Below are positions 57,016 to 64,000 of a stretch of 64,000 nucleotides of DNA, in pieces (position 1 is the stretch's first letter; each line of letters opens with the position of its first letter). This DNA comes from Nocardioides xinjiangensis (lineage in GTDB: Bacteria; Actinomycetota; Actinomycetes; Propionibacteriales; Nocardioidaceae). The notes below the pieces were generated by a model, which was given only the letters and a program-made list of their open reading frames with translations, did no database searches and was not told the origin of the DNA. Both the position numbers and the translations under genes were made by a program. The DNA lies in assembly GCF_017916455.1 (NCBI RefSeq), contig NZ_JAFMSY010000001.1, positions 682,001 through 746,000 on the forward strand. Direction: 5' to 3'.

Positions 57016-57410
57016 GGCTGCACCGTGTCGTGCTCGGCGACGGCGTGGCCGGTGACCCGGACGCGGACGCCGGTGCCGAGACCGAGGACGCCGACGTCGG
57101 CCTCGACCACCGCCTCGTAGCCGGGCGCGCCGCCGAGGAGGGCCGGCCGGACCGTGACCGACCGCACGAAGTCCTGCGACAGCGCGCCGTCGACGAGCTC
57201 GTGCACCTTGGCCTCACCGGCCGGCGCGGAGGACCCGGCGACCGCGGCGTGCCGCGCCCCCTCGGCGGCCGCCGAGGCGAGGGTGTTGCGCACGTGGAGC
57301 ACGAGGGCGAGCTGGAGGATGCCGAGCACCAGCGGCAGCAGGACCAGCAGGACGAGGACGAAGTCGACGACCGCCGCCCCGCGCTCCCCGGCGCGAGCGC
57401 CGGGAGCCAC
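57012..57410 (-). CDS. TadE-like pilus protein, copy 2
   Basis: This 132-residue protein reads ERGAAVVDFVLVLLVLLPLV, then LGILQLALVLHVRNTLASAA, the TadE-type leader and helix, with a DF in place of the usual EF. The GTG start directly follows the previous stop. The pair may be minor pilins. Confidence 0.8.
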   Translation of the reverse strand: MAPGARAGERGAAVVDFVLVLLVLLPLVLGILQLALVLHVRNTLASAAAEGARHAAVAGSSAPAGEAKVHELVDGALSQDFVRSVTVRPALLGGAPGYEAVVEADVGVLGLGTGVRVRVTGHAVAEHDTVQP

Positions 57411-57593
57411 CTAGCCGCTGACCATCGAGAACGCCCGCGCGAGAAGGGCGCGGAGCTCGTCGCGGACGAACGGCGTGAGCGCCGCGACGACGATCGCGGT
57501 CATCAGCGTGACGAGCACCCAGCCCGGCACGTCGCCGCGCTCGTCGCGCGGACGGTCGAGGAGGAGCAGGAGTCCCGAGACGGCTTGCTGCAT
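57411..57593 (-). CDS. Small Flp-pilin-like membrane protein
   Basis: This 60-residue protein has a leader DRPRDERG and one helix DVPGWVLVTLMTAIVVAALT, then PFVRDELRALLARAF. The size, position after tadC and charged-leader/Gly/hydrophobic pattern suit a Flp-type prepilin, but the typical Glu at +5 is missing. AAAGGA precedes the ATG. It could be the main pilin or an accessory one. Confidence 0.65.
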   Translation of the reverse strand: MQQAVSGLLLLLDRPRDERGDVPGWVLVTLMTAIVVAALTPFVRDELRALLARAFSMVSG

Positions 57594-57647
57594 GTGAGGT
57601 GTCCTTTCGGTGTCGGACCGGTCATGGGCCGGGCGTCGAGGCGGCGA

Positions 57648-58589
57648 TCACGGAGTGGTGAGGCGCAGGCCGAGCACGCCCGGGTAGAAGGCGAACAGGA
57701 TGGTCACCGGCAGCACGAAGAAGACGACGGGCGCCATCATCGCGATCTCCTTGCGTGCCGCCGTCTCGATGAGGAGCCGTCGCCCGGCCTCCCGCACGTC
57801 AGCGGCCTGGGCGTGGAGGACGTCGGCCAACGGGGTGCCGCGCTCCATCGCGACGGTGATCCCGGTGGCGAAGCGCGCCACGATCGGGAGCCCTGTCGAG
57901 CGGGCGAGCGTCTCGAAGGCGGCCGCCACCGGCTCGCCGGTGCGGATCCGGGCGAGCACCTGGGCGAGGTCCTCGGAGAGCGCGCCGTGGCTGCGGCGCA
58001 CGACACGGTCGAGCGCGGAGACCGGGCTCTCGCCGGCCGCGACGGAGAGCGCCAGGAGCTCGGCGACGGTCGGGAACTCGGTGAGGACCTGCCGTTCGCG
58101 GTTCTTGACCTGCGTGCTGAGCCGGTTGTCGCGCAGCAGGATCCCGCCGACGAACCCGAGGACGCAGAGCACCGCGCCGGACCCGACGTCGCCCGCACCG
58201 CCGAGGGCGCGCAGGAGCACGACCGCCGCCGTGACGCCGAACCCGATGAGGCCCCACACCACCTGCTCGGTGCGCAAGTCCTGGACGCTCCGGTCGAGTC
58301 CCGCCCGCTGGAGCCGCCGGCGGACCGACGAGCTGCCGCCGAGCACCCGCTCGACGACGTCGGCGGCCGAGCGCAGGACGGGTCCGAAGATCCCGGCCGC
58401 GGCCGAGGCCGGCGACGACGCGGTCGGTCGGAGCGCCGGCTGCTGGTCGCGCTGGGGCAGGTCGCGCAGGTAGGGCAGGACCCGGACGGACAGCTGCGGG
58501 CGGCGCAGGGCGGCGATCCGGAGCGCCACGACCAGCACCCCGAGCGCTGCCCCTCCCCCGAGGACGCCGCCCCAGACCGCCGTGCTCAC
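57648..58589 (-). CDS. Tad pilus inner-membrane protein TadC
   Basis: This 313-residue type II secretion system F-like membrane protein has an N-terminal helix, the GspF core (EFPTVAELLALSVAAGESPV, then SALDRVVRRSHGALSEDLAQ) and C-terminal helices (KEIAMMAPVVFFVLPVTILF). It forms the inner-membrane platform with TadB. Its GTG start overlaps the tadB stop (GTGA). Confidence 0.88.
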   Translation of the reverse strand: MSTAVWGGVLGGGAALGVLVVALRIAALRRPQLSVRVLPYLRDLPQRDQQPALRPTASSPASAAAGIFGPVLRSAADVVERVLGGSSSVRRRLQRAGLDRSVQDLRTEQVVWGLIGFGVTAAVVLLRALGGAGDVGSGAVLCVLGFVGGILLRDNRLSTQVKNRERQVLTEFPTVAELLALSVAAGESPVSALDRVVRRSHGALSEDLAQVLARIRTGEPVAAAFETLARSTGLPIVARFATGITVAMERGTPLADVLHAQAADVREAGRRLLIETAARKEIAMMAPVVFFVLPVTILFAFYPGVLGLRLTTP

Positions 58590-59437
58590 GACAGGATCCG
58601 CTTCTCGACGGGGAGCCGGCCGATGCGCATCATGGCGGCGTAGGCGAGGACGCAGACGGCGAACCCGATGCCCAGCACGAGGACTCCGCCCGGCGTGGCG
58701 TACTGCCGGATCGCGGTGGTCTGGAACGACATCAGCAGCAGCACGATCCACGGCGCCGACACGGCCAGCCGGGCGCCGTTGACCGTCCACGCCTGCCGGG
58801 ACTCCAGCTCGGACCGCGTCCGGGCGTCGTCGCGCAGGAAGCCGGAGAGGTTGCGCAGCAGCCGGCCGAGGTCGCCACCTCCGACCTCCCGCGCGAGGCG
58901 GAGGCCCTCGACGACCCGGTCGCCGACGGGGTCGGCGAGGCGCTCCTTGAGGCGGTCGAGGCACTCCCCGAAGCGGCCGGTGACCTGGTAGTCCAGGGCG
59001 AACTGAGCGAAGTCGGCACGCAGTGCCTCCGGGCCCGTCGTGCCGAGCGCCGCGACGGCGTCGGGCAGCGACAGCCCGGCGCGTACGGCGCTGGCGAGGT
59101 TGTCGACCGCCTCGGGCCACACCTCCGCGAAGTCGCGCAGCCGCCGTGCGGCGCGCTGGCGCAGCACCGCGATCGGCAGGTAGGCGGCCATCGCGGCGAA
59201 GACGCAGGCGATGGGCACCGTCCGCGACACCGCCTGGACGACCGCGAAGGCGATGGCGAACAGCACGGCGCAGAGCGACACCACGCTCGTGGTCGTGACG
59301 TCGGAGAGCCCCGCGCGGCCCAGCAGCCGGCTCAGCGCCGTCGAGGAGGGCCCCGTCCGCCGCGACCGCGGCAGGGCGAAGGCCGACCAGACGAGCAGCA
59401 GCCCCACACCGACCCCGAGGCCCACGAGCGCGCCCAT
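58586..59437 (-). CDS. Tad pilus inner-membrane protein TadB
   Basis: This 283-residue type II secretion system F-domain protein has the GspF-type WPEAVDNLASAVRAGLSLPD and GDRVVEGLRLAREVGGGDLG, with three to four helices. Its start overlaps the tadA stop (TGATG). It partners with TadC. Confidence 0.88.
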   Translation of the reverse strand: MGALVGLGVGVGLLLVWSAFALPRSRRTGPSSTALSRLLGRAGLSDVTTTSVVSLCAVLFAIAFAVVQAVSRTVPIACVFAAMAAYLPIAVLRQRAARRLRDFAEVWPEAVDNLASAVRAGLSLPDAVAALGTTGPEALRADFAQFALDYQVTGRFGECLDRLKERLADPVGDRVVEGLRLAREVGGGDLGRLLRNLSGFLRDDARTRSELESRQAWTVNGARLAVSAPWIVLLLMSFQTTAIRQYATPGGVLVLGIGFAVCVLAYAAMMRIGRLPVEKRILS

Positions 59438-60702
59438 CAGCGGCCGCCCTCGGACGCGAGCACCTCGTGGACGTCGATGCCGACCCGCTCGTAGCGCTCC
59501 GTCCTGGCCGGCACCCCACCGGCCCGGCGCAGCTCGTGGCCGTCGCGGACGAAGATCGGCTCGACCTCGATGGCGTCCGCCTCGACCCGGCCCGGCACCG
59601 CCACGATCTCGTTGACGCGGCGCACGCCGTCGGCGCCCAGGCCGAGGTGCACCACGAGGTCGACGCTGCTCGCGACCGTCGGCACGACGAAGCGGGCCGA
59701 GATGTTGTCGCCGGCCAGGAGCGGCAGCGTGCACATCTTGACCAGCGCCTCACGGGCGCTGTTGGCGTGGAGGGTGCACATGCCCGGCAGACCCGAGTTG
59801 AGCGCGAGCAGCAGGTCGAGGCACTCCGCCGCGCGGACCTCCCCCACCAGGATGCGGCTCGGGCGCATGCGCAGCGCCTCCTTGACCAGGTCGCGCAGCA
59901 CGATCGCGCCGGTCTGCTCCAGACCTGCCTGGCGGGTCTGCATGGCGACCCAGTCCGGGTGGTTGAAGCGGAGCTCGAAGACCTCCTCGGCGCTCACCAC
60001 GCGCTCGCCACCGGGCACTGCCGCGGCCAGGCAGTTGAGCAGCGTGGTCTTGCCGGCCTGCGTGCCTCCCGCGACGAGGATGTTGAGGCCCGCGCGCACC
60101 GACGCCTCGAGGAAGCGGGCCGCCTGCGGCGTCAGGGTGCCCAGCGAGACGATGTCGGAGAGCCGGTGGGCGCGCAGCAGGAACTTGCGGATGTTGACCG
60201 CGGTGAAGCCGCGGGCGATGCCCTCCAGCACCACGTGGAGGCGATGGCCCTCGGGGAGCATCGCGTCGACGAACGGCGTGCTGATGTCGAGCCGGCGGCC
60301 GCTGGACTTGAGCATCCGCTCGACGAGCTCGTCCACCTGGCCGGCGTCGAGGCGGAGGTTGGTCAGCTCGTGCCGGCCGCGGCGGGCGATGAAGACGCGG
60401 CTGGGGTCGTTGATCCAGATCTCCTCGACCTCGGGGTCGTCGAGGAAGGGCTGGAGCGGGCCGAAGCCCGAGACCCGGGCGACCAGCTGGCCGACCATCG
60501 CGGCGTCGTCGGCGACCGGCGCGACCGCGCCGGTGAGGCTGAGCCGGTCGTGGTCGGCGACGACGTCCTCGGCGATGCGGCGGACGACGACGGCTTCACG
60601 CTGCGGGTCCACCCCTTCGCGGCGCACCCGGTCGCGCACCTGGGCGTCGAGGCGCTCGACGAGGTCGTCGGCGTGCGGCCGCTCGACGCGATGAACTGCC
60701 AT
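59437..60702 (-). CDS. Tad pilus/type IV secretion ATPase TadA (CpaF)
   Basis: This 421-residue CpaF/VirB11-type ATPase has an N-terminal domain (FGPLQPFLDDPEVEEIWIND), Walker A NILVAGGTQAGKTTLLNCLA, an Asp/His box-like VVSAEEVFELRFNHPDW and Walker B IVLRDLVKEALRMRPSRILV, then GEVRAAECLDLLLALNSG. It powers pilus assembly and heads the block tadA-tadB-tadC-pilin-tadE-tadE-tadG. No tadZ, rcpC or prepilin peptidase gene is present in the window. Confidence 0.9.
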   Translation of the reverse strand: MAVHRVERPHADDLVERLDAQVRDRVRREGVDPQREAVVVRRIAEDVVADHDRLSLTGAVAPVADDAAMVGQLVARVSGFGPLQPFLDDPEVEEIWINDPSRVFIARRGRHELTNLRLDAGQVDELVERMLKSSGRRLDISTPFVDAMLPEGHRLHVVLEGIARGFTAVNIRKFLLRAHRLSDIVSLGTLTPQAARFLEASVRAGLNILVAGGTQAGKTTLLNCLAAAVPGGERVVSAEEVFELRFNHPDWVAMQTRQAGLEQTGAIVLRDLVKEALRMRPSRILVGEVRAAECLDLLLALNSGLPGMCTLHANSAREALVKMCTLPLLAGDNISARFVVPTVASSVDLVVHLGLGADGVRRVNEIVAVPGRVEADAIEVEPIFVRDGHELRRAGGVPARTERYERVGIDVHEVLASEGGR

Positions 60703-60785
60703 GGTGCCCTGCTTCCCGAGTGTGCTCCGTCACGCTACCCAGCGTCGGCGGCCGGGAAACAGGGCCAGCGCGAAGGTTGTGGATC

Positions 60786-61634
60786 TCAGGCGATCGACTC
60801 GCGCACGGCTCGGGCCACCTGCTCGGGGTCCTGCAGCTGCAGGCCGTGCCCCACGCCGACGAGGCGGCGTACGCGCAGGTGCGGCACGTGCTCACGCAGG
60901 TGGGCGACGTCGTCGTCGGTGACCAGCCCGCCCGCTGCGGGGTCGGCCCGCAGGAGCACCACGGGCACGTCGATCGCCTCGAGCAGGTCGTCGGTCAGCC
61001 GCTCGTAGGTCTCGTCGAAGCGCAGGAGGACGGCGTCGAGGAAGTCGCCGTCGTGGTGACCCAGGGACGTCACCATCTCCGCGACGTAGGGGTGGTCGGG
61101 CCCGAACAGGTCGCGGATGGTCGGCGCGCCGGGACCGGGGGCGACCGGCAGGTCGAGGAAGTGGCGGGTCCGCTCGTCGGGGGACAGGGACGCGTCCGTC
61201 AGCTCGCGCCAGGCCCGGTTCATGGCCGCGGTGTCCTCCTGGTGCGCCCGCATCCGGTCCCGCGACATGGGGGCGTCGCCCAGCAGCAGGCCGCGCACGA
61301 GGTCGGGGCGGTCGGCGGCCAGCACGGCGGCGACGTGCGCGCCGTGGGAGTGGCCGAACACCCACGCGGGCCCGGCGCCGTCGGCGTCGAGCACCGCGGC
61401 AGCGGCCGCGGCCGAGTCCTGGAGCCGGTACCGGCCCGGCGTGGGCGGGGACCCGCCGTGCCCGGGCAGGTCGGGCCGGACCATCCGAGCGTCCTCGGTG
61501 AGCAGGGCCGACATGGCGTCGAACCATTGCCGCCGTCCGGACCCGCCGTGGAGCAGCAGGAGCGGCACGGGGCCCGTGCCCACCACGTCGAGGTCGACGT
61601 CGACGTCGACGTGCAGGGCCTGGTCGTCGGTCAT
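60786..61634 (-). CDS. Alpha/beta hydrolase
   Basis: This 282-residue protein has the alpha/beta hydrolase core LLLLHGGSGRRQWFDAMSAL, the nucleophile elbow GHSHGAHVAAVLA with catalytic Ser and a late GVGHGLQLQDPEQVARA with catalytic His. A cytosolic esterase or epoxide-hydrolase-like enzyme; the substrate is unknown. It is five bases from the NudK-like stop. A longer in-frame start exists but lacks homology. Confidence 0.85.
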   Translation of the reverse strand: MTDDQALHVDVDVDLDVVGTGPVPLLLLHGGSGRRQWFDAMSALLTEDARMVRPDLPGHGGSPPTPGRYRLQDSAAAAAAVLDADGAGPAWVFGHSHGAHVAAVLAADRPDLVRGLLLGDAPMSRDRMRAHQEDTAAMNRAWRELTDASLSPDERTRHFLDLPVAPGPGAPTIRDLFGPDHPYVAEMVTSLGHHDGDFLDAVLLRFDETYERLTDDLLEAIDVPVVLLRADPAAGGLVTDDDVAHLREHVPHLRVRRLVGVGHGLQLQDPEQVARAVRESIA

Positions 61635-61639
61635 CACGA

Positions 61640-62323
61640 TCACCTCGTCGCTGGGTCGCGGGGGGCGAACGGGCCGCTGGTGACGGCCCACTGCAGCAGG
61701 AGCACGGTCTTGGCGTCCGTGATCCCGGCGCCGATGCTACGCAGGGCGTCGTCCACGTCGAGCTCGACCAGCTCGATGTCCTCGCCCTCCTCGGCCACGC
61801 CGTGGCGACGGTGCTCCACGTCGAGGCCGCGGTAGGGCGCGGCGAAGAAGTGCAGCCGCTCGGTCACCGACCCCGGGCTCATGAAGAGGTCGAAGAGGTG
61901 CGTCACCGGGCCGATGTCGAGCCCGGTCTCCTCCGCGGTCTCCCGGCGGATCGCGGTCTCGGGGTCCTGCTCGTCGAGCAGGCCGGCGGGCGCCTCCACG
62001 AGCATCCCGTCGGGGTGGTCGTTGACGTAGGCGGGATAGCGGAACTGGCGCGTGAGCAGCACCCGCCGGCGCTCGGCGTCGTGGAGGAGGATCGTCGCCC
62101 CGTTGCCGCGGTCGTAGGTCTCGCGGCGCTCGGTGACCCACGAGCCGTCCGGGCGGCGGCGGTCGTACGTCGTCGCCCGCAGGACGTACCAGTCGCACGA
62201 CAGCAGCTCCACCTCGCGCACCCGGACGTCGGGGTTGCGGTCGAGGTCGAGCCCGGTGAGGTGCAGCCCGGTGCGCCCGCGACCGTCGGGTGTGTCGACG
62301 CCCCTGGCGGTGGTCGCGGTCAC
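61640..62323 (-). CDS. NudK-type Nudix hydrolase (GDP-mannose/ADP-ribose type)
   Basis: This 227-residue Nudix protein has a box of the NudK kind: GLLDEQDPETAIRRETAEET, then GL. This is one residue shorter than the canonical G-x5-E spacing and matches the E. coli NudK pattern. FRYPAYVNDHPDGMLVEAPA and SPGSVTERLHFFAAPY also fit. It should cleave a nucleotide-sugar. The GTG start overlaps the DUF4406 stop (GTGA). Confidence 0.85.
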   Translation of the reverse strand: MTATTARGVDTPDGRGRTGLHLTGLDLDRNPDVRVREVELLSCDWYVLRATTYDRRRPDGSWVTERRETYDRGNGATILLHDAERRRVLLTRQFRYPAYVNDHPDGMLVEAPAGLLDEQDPETAIRRETAEETGLDIGPVTHLFDLFMSPGSVTERLHFFAAPYRGLDVEHRRHGVAEEGEDIELVELDVDDALRSIGAGITDAKTVLLLQWAVTSGPFAPRDPATR

Positions 62324-62715
62324 CGCGCGCCCACGGCCCGGTCGCGCGGCTGCACGCCCGGGACGTCCTCGAGGCGGTGCCACACGGGCAGCCCGCGCTC
62401 GCGGGCCAGCGCGACGTCCTGATCGGCACCGGACGAGGCGCCGGGCAGGCGCAGCACGCCGTCGCAGCGCTGCAGCAGGCGCGCCGCCGTCGGGTAGAGG
62501 TAGCGCTCGGACACCTCGTCGCCGACCCGGGTCGACCCCGCCTCGCGGGCGACGGGCAGCGACACCCACTCCGCCACCATCGGCAGGTGGCCGGCGTCGA
62601 AGAGCGGACGCGTCGCCTCCTCGAGGCGGCGCAGGTTGGCGTCGACCAGCGCGGGGTCGTCGCCGGTGCCGGAGCGGTACGGCCCGGCGACGAGGATCAT
62701 CATCGGTTCAGTCAT
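62320..62715 (-). CDS. DUF4406 (nucleoside deoxyribosyltransferase-like) protein
   Basis: This 131-residue protein reads MMILVAGPYRSGTGDDPALV, then DANLRRLEEATRPLFDAGHL, ending in DVALARERGLPVW, the DUF4406 Rossmann-like fold related to nucleoside 2-deoxyribosyltransferases. No assigned activity. It opens the DUF4406-nudix-hydrolase set. Divergent from DeoR, with shared control. Confidence 0.8.
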   Translation of the reverse strand: MTEPMMILVAGPYRSGTGDDPALVDANLRRLEEATRPLFDAGHLPMVAEWVSLPVAREAGSTRVGDEVSERYLYPTAARLLQRCDGVLRLPGASSGADQDVALARERGLPVWHRLEDVPGVQPRDRAVGAR

Positions 62716-62726
62716 GGGTCCGACAG

Positions 62727-62765
62727 TATCGTGCACTTTCGTGCACGCCTACGCTTTTTCGTGCA
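62727..62765. promoter_or_regulatory. Three phased TTTCGTGCA direct repeats
   Basis: TATCGTGCA (62727-62735), TTTCGTGCA (62737-62745) and TTTCGTGCA (62757-62765) lie 10 and 20 bp apart, so all face the same side of the helix. They fill the 69-bp gap between the divergent DUF4406 and DeoR genes. Autoregulation and control of DUF4406 by the DeoR protein is likely. Confidence 0.7.
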
Positions 62766-62784
62766 GTGCTCGTAGGATCGGGCC

Positions 62785-63552
62785 GTGCTCACCGCCCACC
62801 GCAAGCAGGTCATCCTCGACGTCCTCCGCAGCGACGGCCGCGTGGTCGCCAAGGACCTCGCGGCACAGTGGGGCGTCTCGGAGGACACGGTGCGTCGCGA
62901 CCTGCGCGACCTCGCGGCCGACGGGCTCCTCCAGCGGGTGCACGGCGGCGCGCTGCCGGCGTCGCCCGCGGTCGCGGACTTCGCCGCGCGGTCGGCGATC
63001 GGCGGTGCGGCGAAGGCGGAGGTGGCCGACCTCGCCGCCGGCCTCGTCCGGGCCGGGCAGACGATCGCCATCGACGGCGGCACCACCGCGCAGGCCGTCG
63101 CCGCCCGGCTGCCCGCCGACCTGCGCGCCACCGTGCTGACCCACAGCCCGACGGTCGCGGTCGAGCTGGCGAGCCACCCGGGCGTCGAGGTGGTGATCGT
63201 GGGCGGGCGGCTGTTCAAGCACTCGGTGGTCGCCGCCGGCGCAGCGGCCCACGAGGCCATCGGCCGCCTGAGCGCCGACGTCTTCTTCCTCGGCGTCACC
63301 GGCGTCCACCCGGTCACCGGCCTGACGACGGGCGACGTGGACGAGGCGGCGATCAAGCGGGCCTGGGTGGGGCGGTCGGCGGAGACCTACGTGCTCGGCA
63401 GCGGCGAGAAGATCGGCACCGCCTCCCCGTTCGAGGTGGTCCCCCTGGCCGCGGTCACCGCCGTCCTCACTGACTCCGGTGCACCCGCGACCGAGGTCGC
63501 GGCGCTCCGCAAGGCCGGGGTCGACGTACGCCAGCCGGCGCCGGCGCGCTGA
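62785..63552 (+). CDS. DeoR-family transcriptional regulator
   Basis: This 255-residue regulator has an N-terminal DeoR winged helix (AHRKQVILDVLRSDGRVVAK, then DLAAQWGVSEDTVRRDLRDL) and a sugar-isomerase-like effector domain (AIDGGTTAQAVAARLPADLR, then VVIVGGRLFKHS and FFLGVTGVHPVTGLTTGDVD). The effector is probably a phosphorylated sugar or nucleoside derivative. Its targets likely include the divergent DUF4406-nudix-hydrolase genes. Confidence 0.9.
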   Translation: MLTAHRKQVILDVLRSDGRVVAKDLAAQWGVSEDTVRRDLRDLAADGLLQRVHGGALPASPAVADFAARSAIGGAAKAEVADLAAGLVRAGQTIAIDGGTTAQAVAARLPADLRATVLTHSPTVAVELASHPGVEVVIVGGRLFKHSVVAAGAAAHEAIGRLSADVFFLGVTGVHPVTGLTTGDVDEAAIKRAWVGRSAETYVLGSGEKIGTASPFEVVPLAAVTAVLTDSGAPATEVAALRKAGVDVRQPAPAR

Positions 63553-63571
63553 CCCGCCCTGGGACCCGCTC

Positions 63572-64000
63572 TCAGACCCGGCCGCGCAGGATCCGCCGCC
63601 AGTAGACCTGGGGCAGCGCGTAGCGGTCCACCCACCACGTGAGCGCCCGCGGCCGGACGAGGTCGACGAACGGCACGCTGGGCTGCGGCCGACCCTCGCG
63701 GTCGACCTCGACGAGCATCAGCCGGCGGCGGGACGTGGTGATCGGCATGACTGTGTAGCCGTCGTACTCCTGCATCGGCCCGCCGGAGCGGGCTGCGCCG
63801 ATATTCGCGGCGAGGACCGCGACCTGCTTGCGCAGCGCACCCCCGGACGGCCGGGTCCGCACGTCGGCGACGTCACCCAGCGACCAGACGGCCCCTAACC
63901 GTCGGTGCCGCAGGGTCAGCGGGTCGATGTCGACCAGGCCGGCCGGGTGCGCGCCCGCCAGCCCGCCGTCGACCACCCAGCGCGGCGCACGGTAGTGCGG
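63572..64000 (-). CDS. Sulfide:quinone reductase-like FAD oxidoreductase (3' part)
   Basis: Only the C-terminal 142 residues are inside the window; the frame runs off the end at 64000. GAVWSLGDVADVRTRPSGGA with the FAD-binding Asp, then LRKQVAVLAANI, EYDGYTVMPITTSRRRLMLV and the C-terminal LPQVYWRRILRGRV fit sulfide:quinone reductases and related NAD(P)/FAD oxidoreductases. The active-site cysteines of the N-terminal part cannot be checked. It converges on the DeoR gene. Confidence 0.75.
   Translation of the reverse strand, partial: PHYRAPRWVVDGGLAGAHPAGLVDIDPLTLRHRRLGAVWSLGDVADVRTRPSGGALRKQVAVLAANIGAARSGGPMQEYDGYTVMPITTSRRRLMLVEVDREGRPQPSVPFVDLVRPRALTWWVDRYALPQVYWRRILRGRV

Overview
The window reads as a chromosomal segment of a high-GC actinobacterium, most likely a Nocardioides-type member of the Nocardioidaceae. 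This is inferred from the roughly 70%+ GC content, the frequent GTG starts, the stop/start overlaps, the mec-cysO-cysM / clpS / DUF2017 / pncB neighbourhood shared with mycobacteria, and the treX-treY-treZ, prfB-ftsE-ftsX-smpB and tmRNA content. I see no insertion sequence, prophage, CRISPR array or tRNA. Almost everything is core or family-typical chromosome, with short repeat islands in some intergenic regions.

Layout. 0.07-2 kb: a sulfur-carrier cysteine pathway (mec, cysO, cysM). 2-3.3 kb: a major facilitator transporter behind an 18-bp perfect palindrome. 3.3-6.7 kb: a Nudix-DUF429 fusion, DUF2017, clpS and the divergent NAD-salvage gene pncB. 6.8-11.6 kb: a large ATPase-type LuxR regulator, a DUF4242 domain read in frame into a methyltransferase, and pncA. 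11.6-19.2 kb: DUF1697, a lipoprotein, the lysG/lysE export pair, an ASCH-like/HhH protein, a palindrome island, hppD with a divergent Lrp regulator, a secreted trypsin-like protease and an IclR regulator. 19.2-25.9 kb: a helicase coupled to DUF3039, YqgE, a TetR unit, a DUF3048 lipoprotein, an NlpC/P60 protein behind a cyclic-di-AMP riboswitch, and a FabG-like reductase. 26-30.1 kb: PAP2, HIT, an MSMEG_6728-type protein, a PH-domain protein, a cobalamin-binding-like protein and a GNAT. 30.2-44.7 kb: a long minus-strand block holding tmRNA, a CNNM/CorC protein with a long C-terminal extension, an amino-sugar uptake and hydrolysis operon (ROK regulator, ABC transporter, GH3 hexosaminidase, ROK kinase), then smpB, an M23 peptidase, ftsX, ftsE and prfB. 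44.7-49.6 kb: a Tat-exported glycine-rich protein, a secreted NPCBM-like protein, a second ATPase-LuxR regulator and a second DUF4242 gene. 49.6-55.8 kb: the glycogen-to-trehalose operon treX-treY-treZ. 55.9-60.7 kb: a repeat pair, then a compact Tad pilus locus (tadA, tadB, tadC, a small pilin-like protein, two TadE-like proteins, one TadG-like protein). 60.8-64 kb: an alpha/beta hydrolase, a NudK-type Nudix, DUF4406, a DeoR regulator with three 10-bp-phased direct repeats, and the 3' end of a sulfide:quinone reductase-like gene.

How genes work together. PncA and PncB form the nicotinamide-to-nicotinate-mononucleotide salvage route. Mec, CysO and CysM form a sulfide-independent cysteine route. 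tmRNA, SmpB and RF2 concern translation termination and ribosome rescue. FtsE, FtsX and the M23 protein form a cell-division hydrolase-activation unit. The most unusual points are a CysO that already encodes a cysteine after its Gly-Gly tail, two ATPase-LuxR regulators each followed by a DUF4242 gene, a methyltransferase reachable from two in-frame starts, a 52-bp near-perfect palindrome, and a tandem pair of 44-bp hairpin repeats next to the Tad locus.
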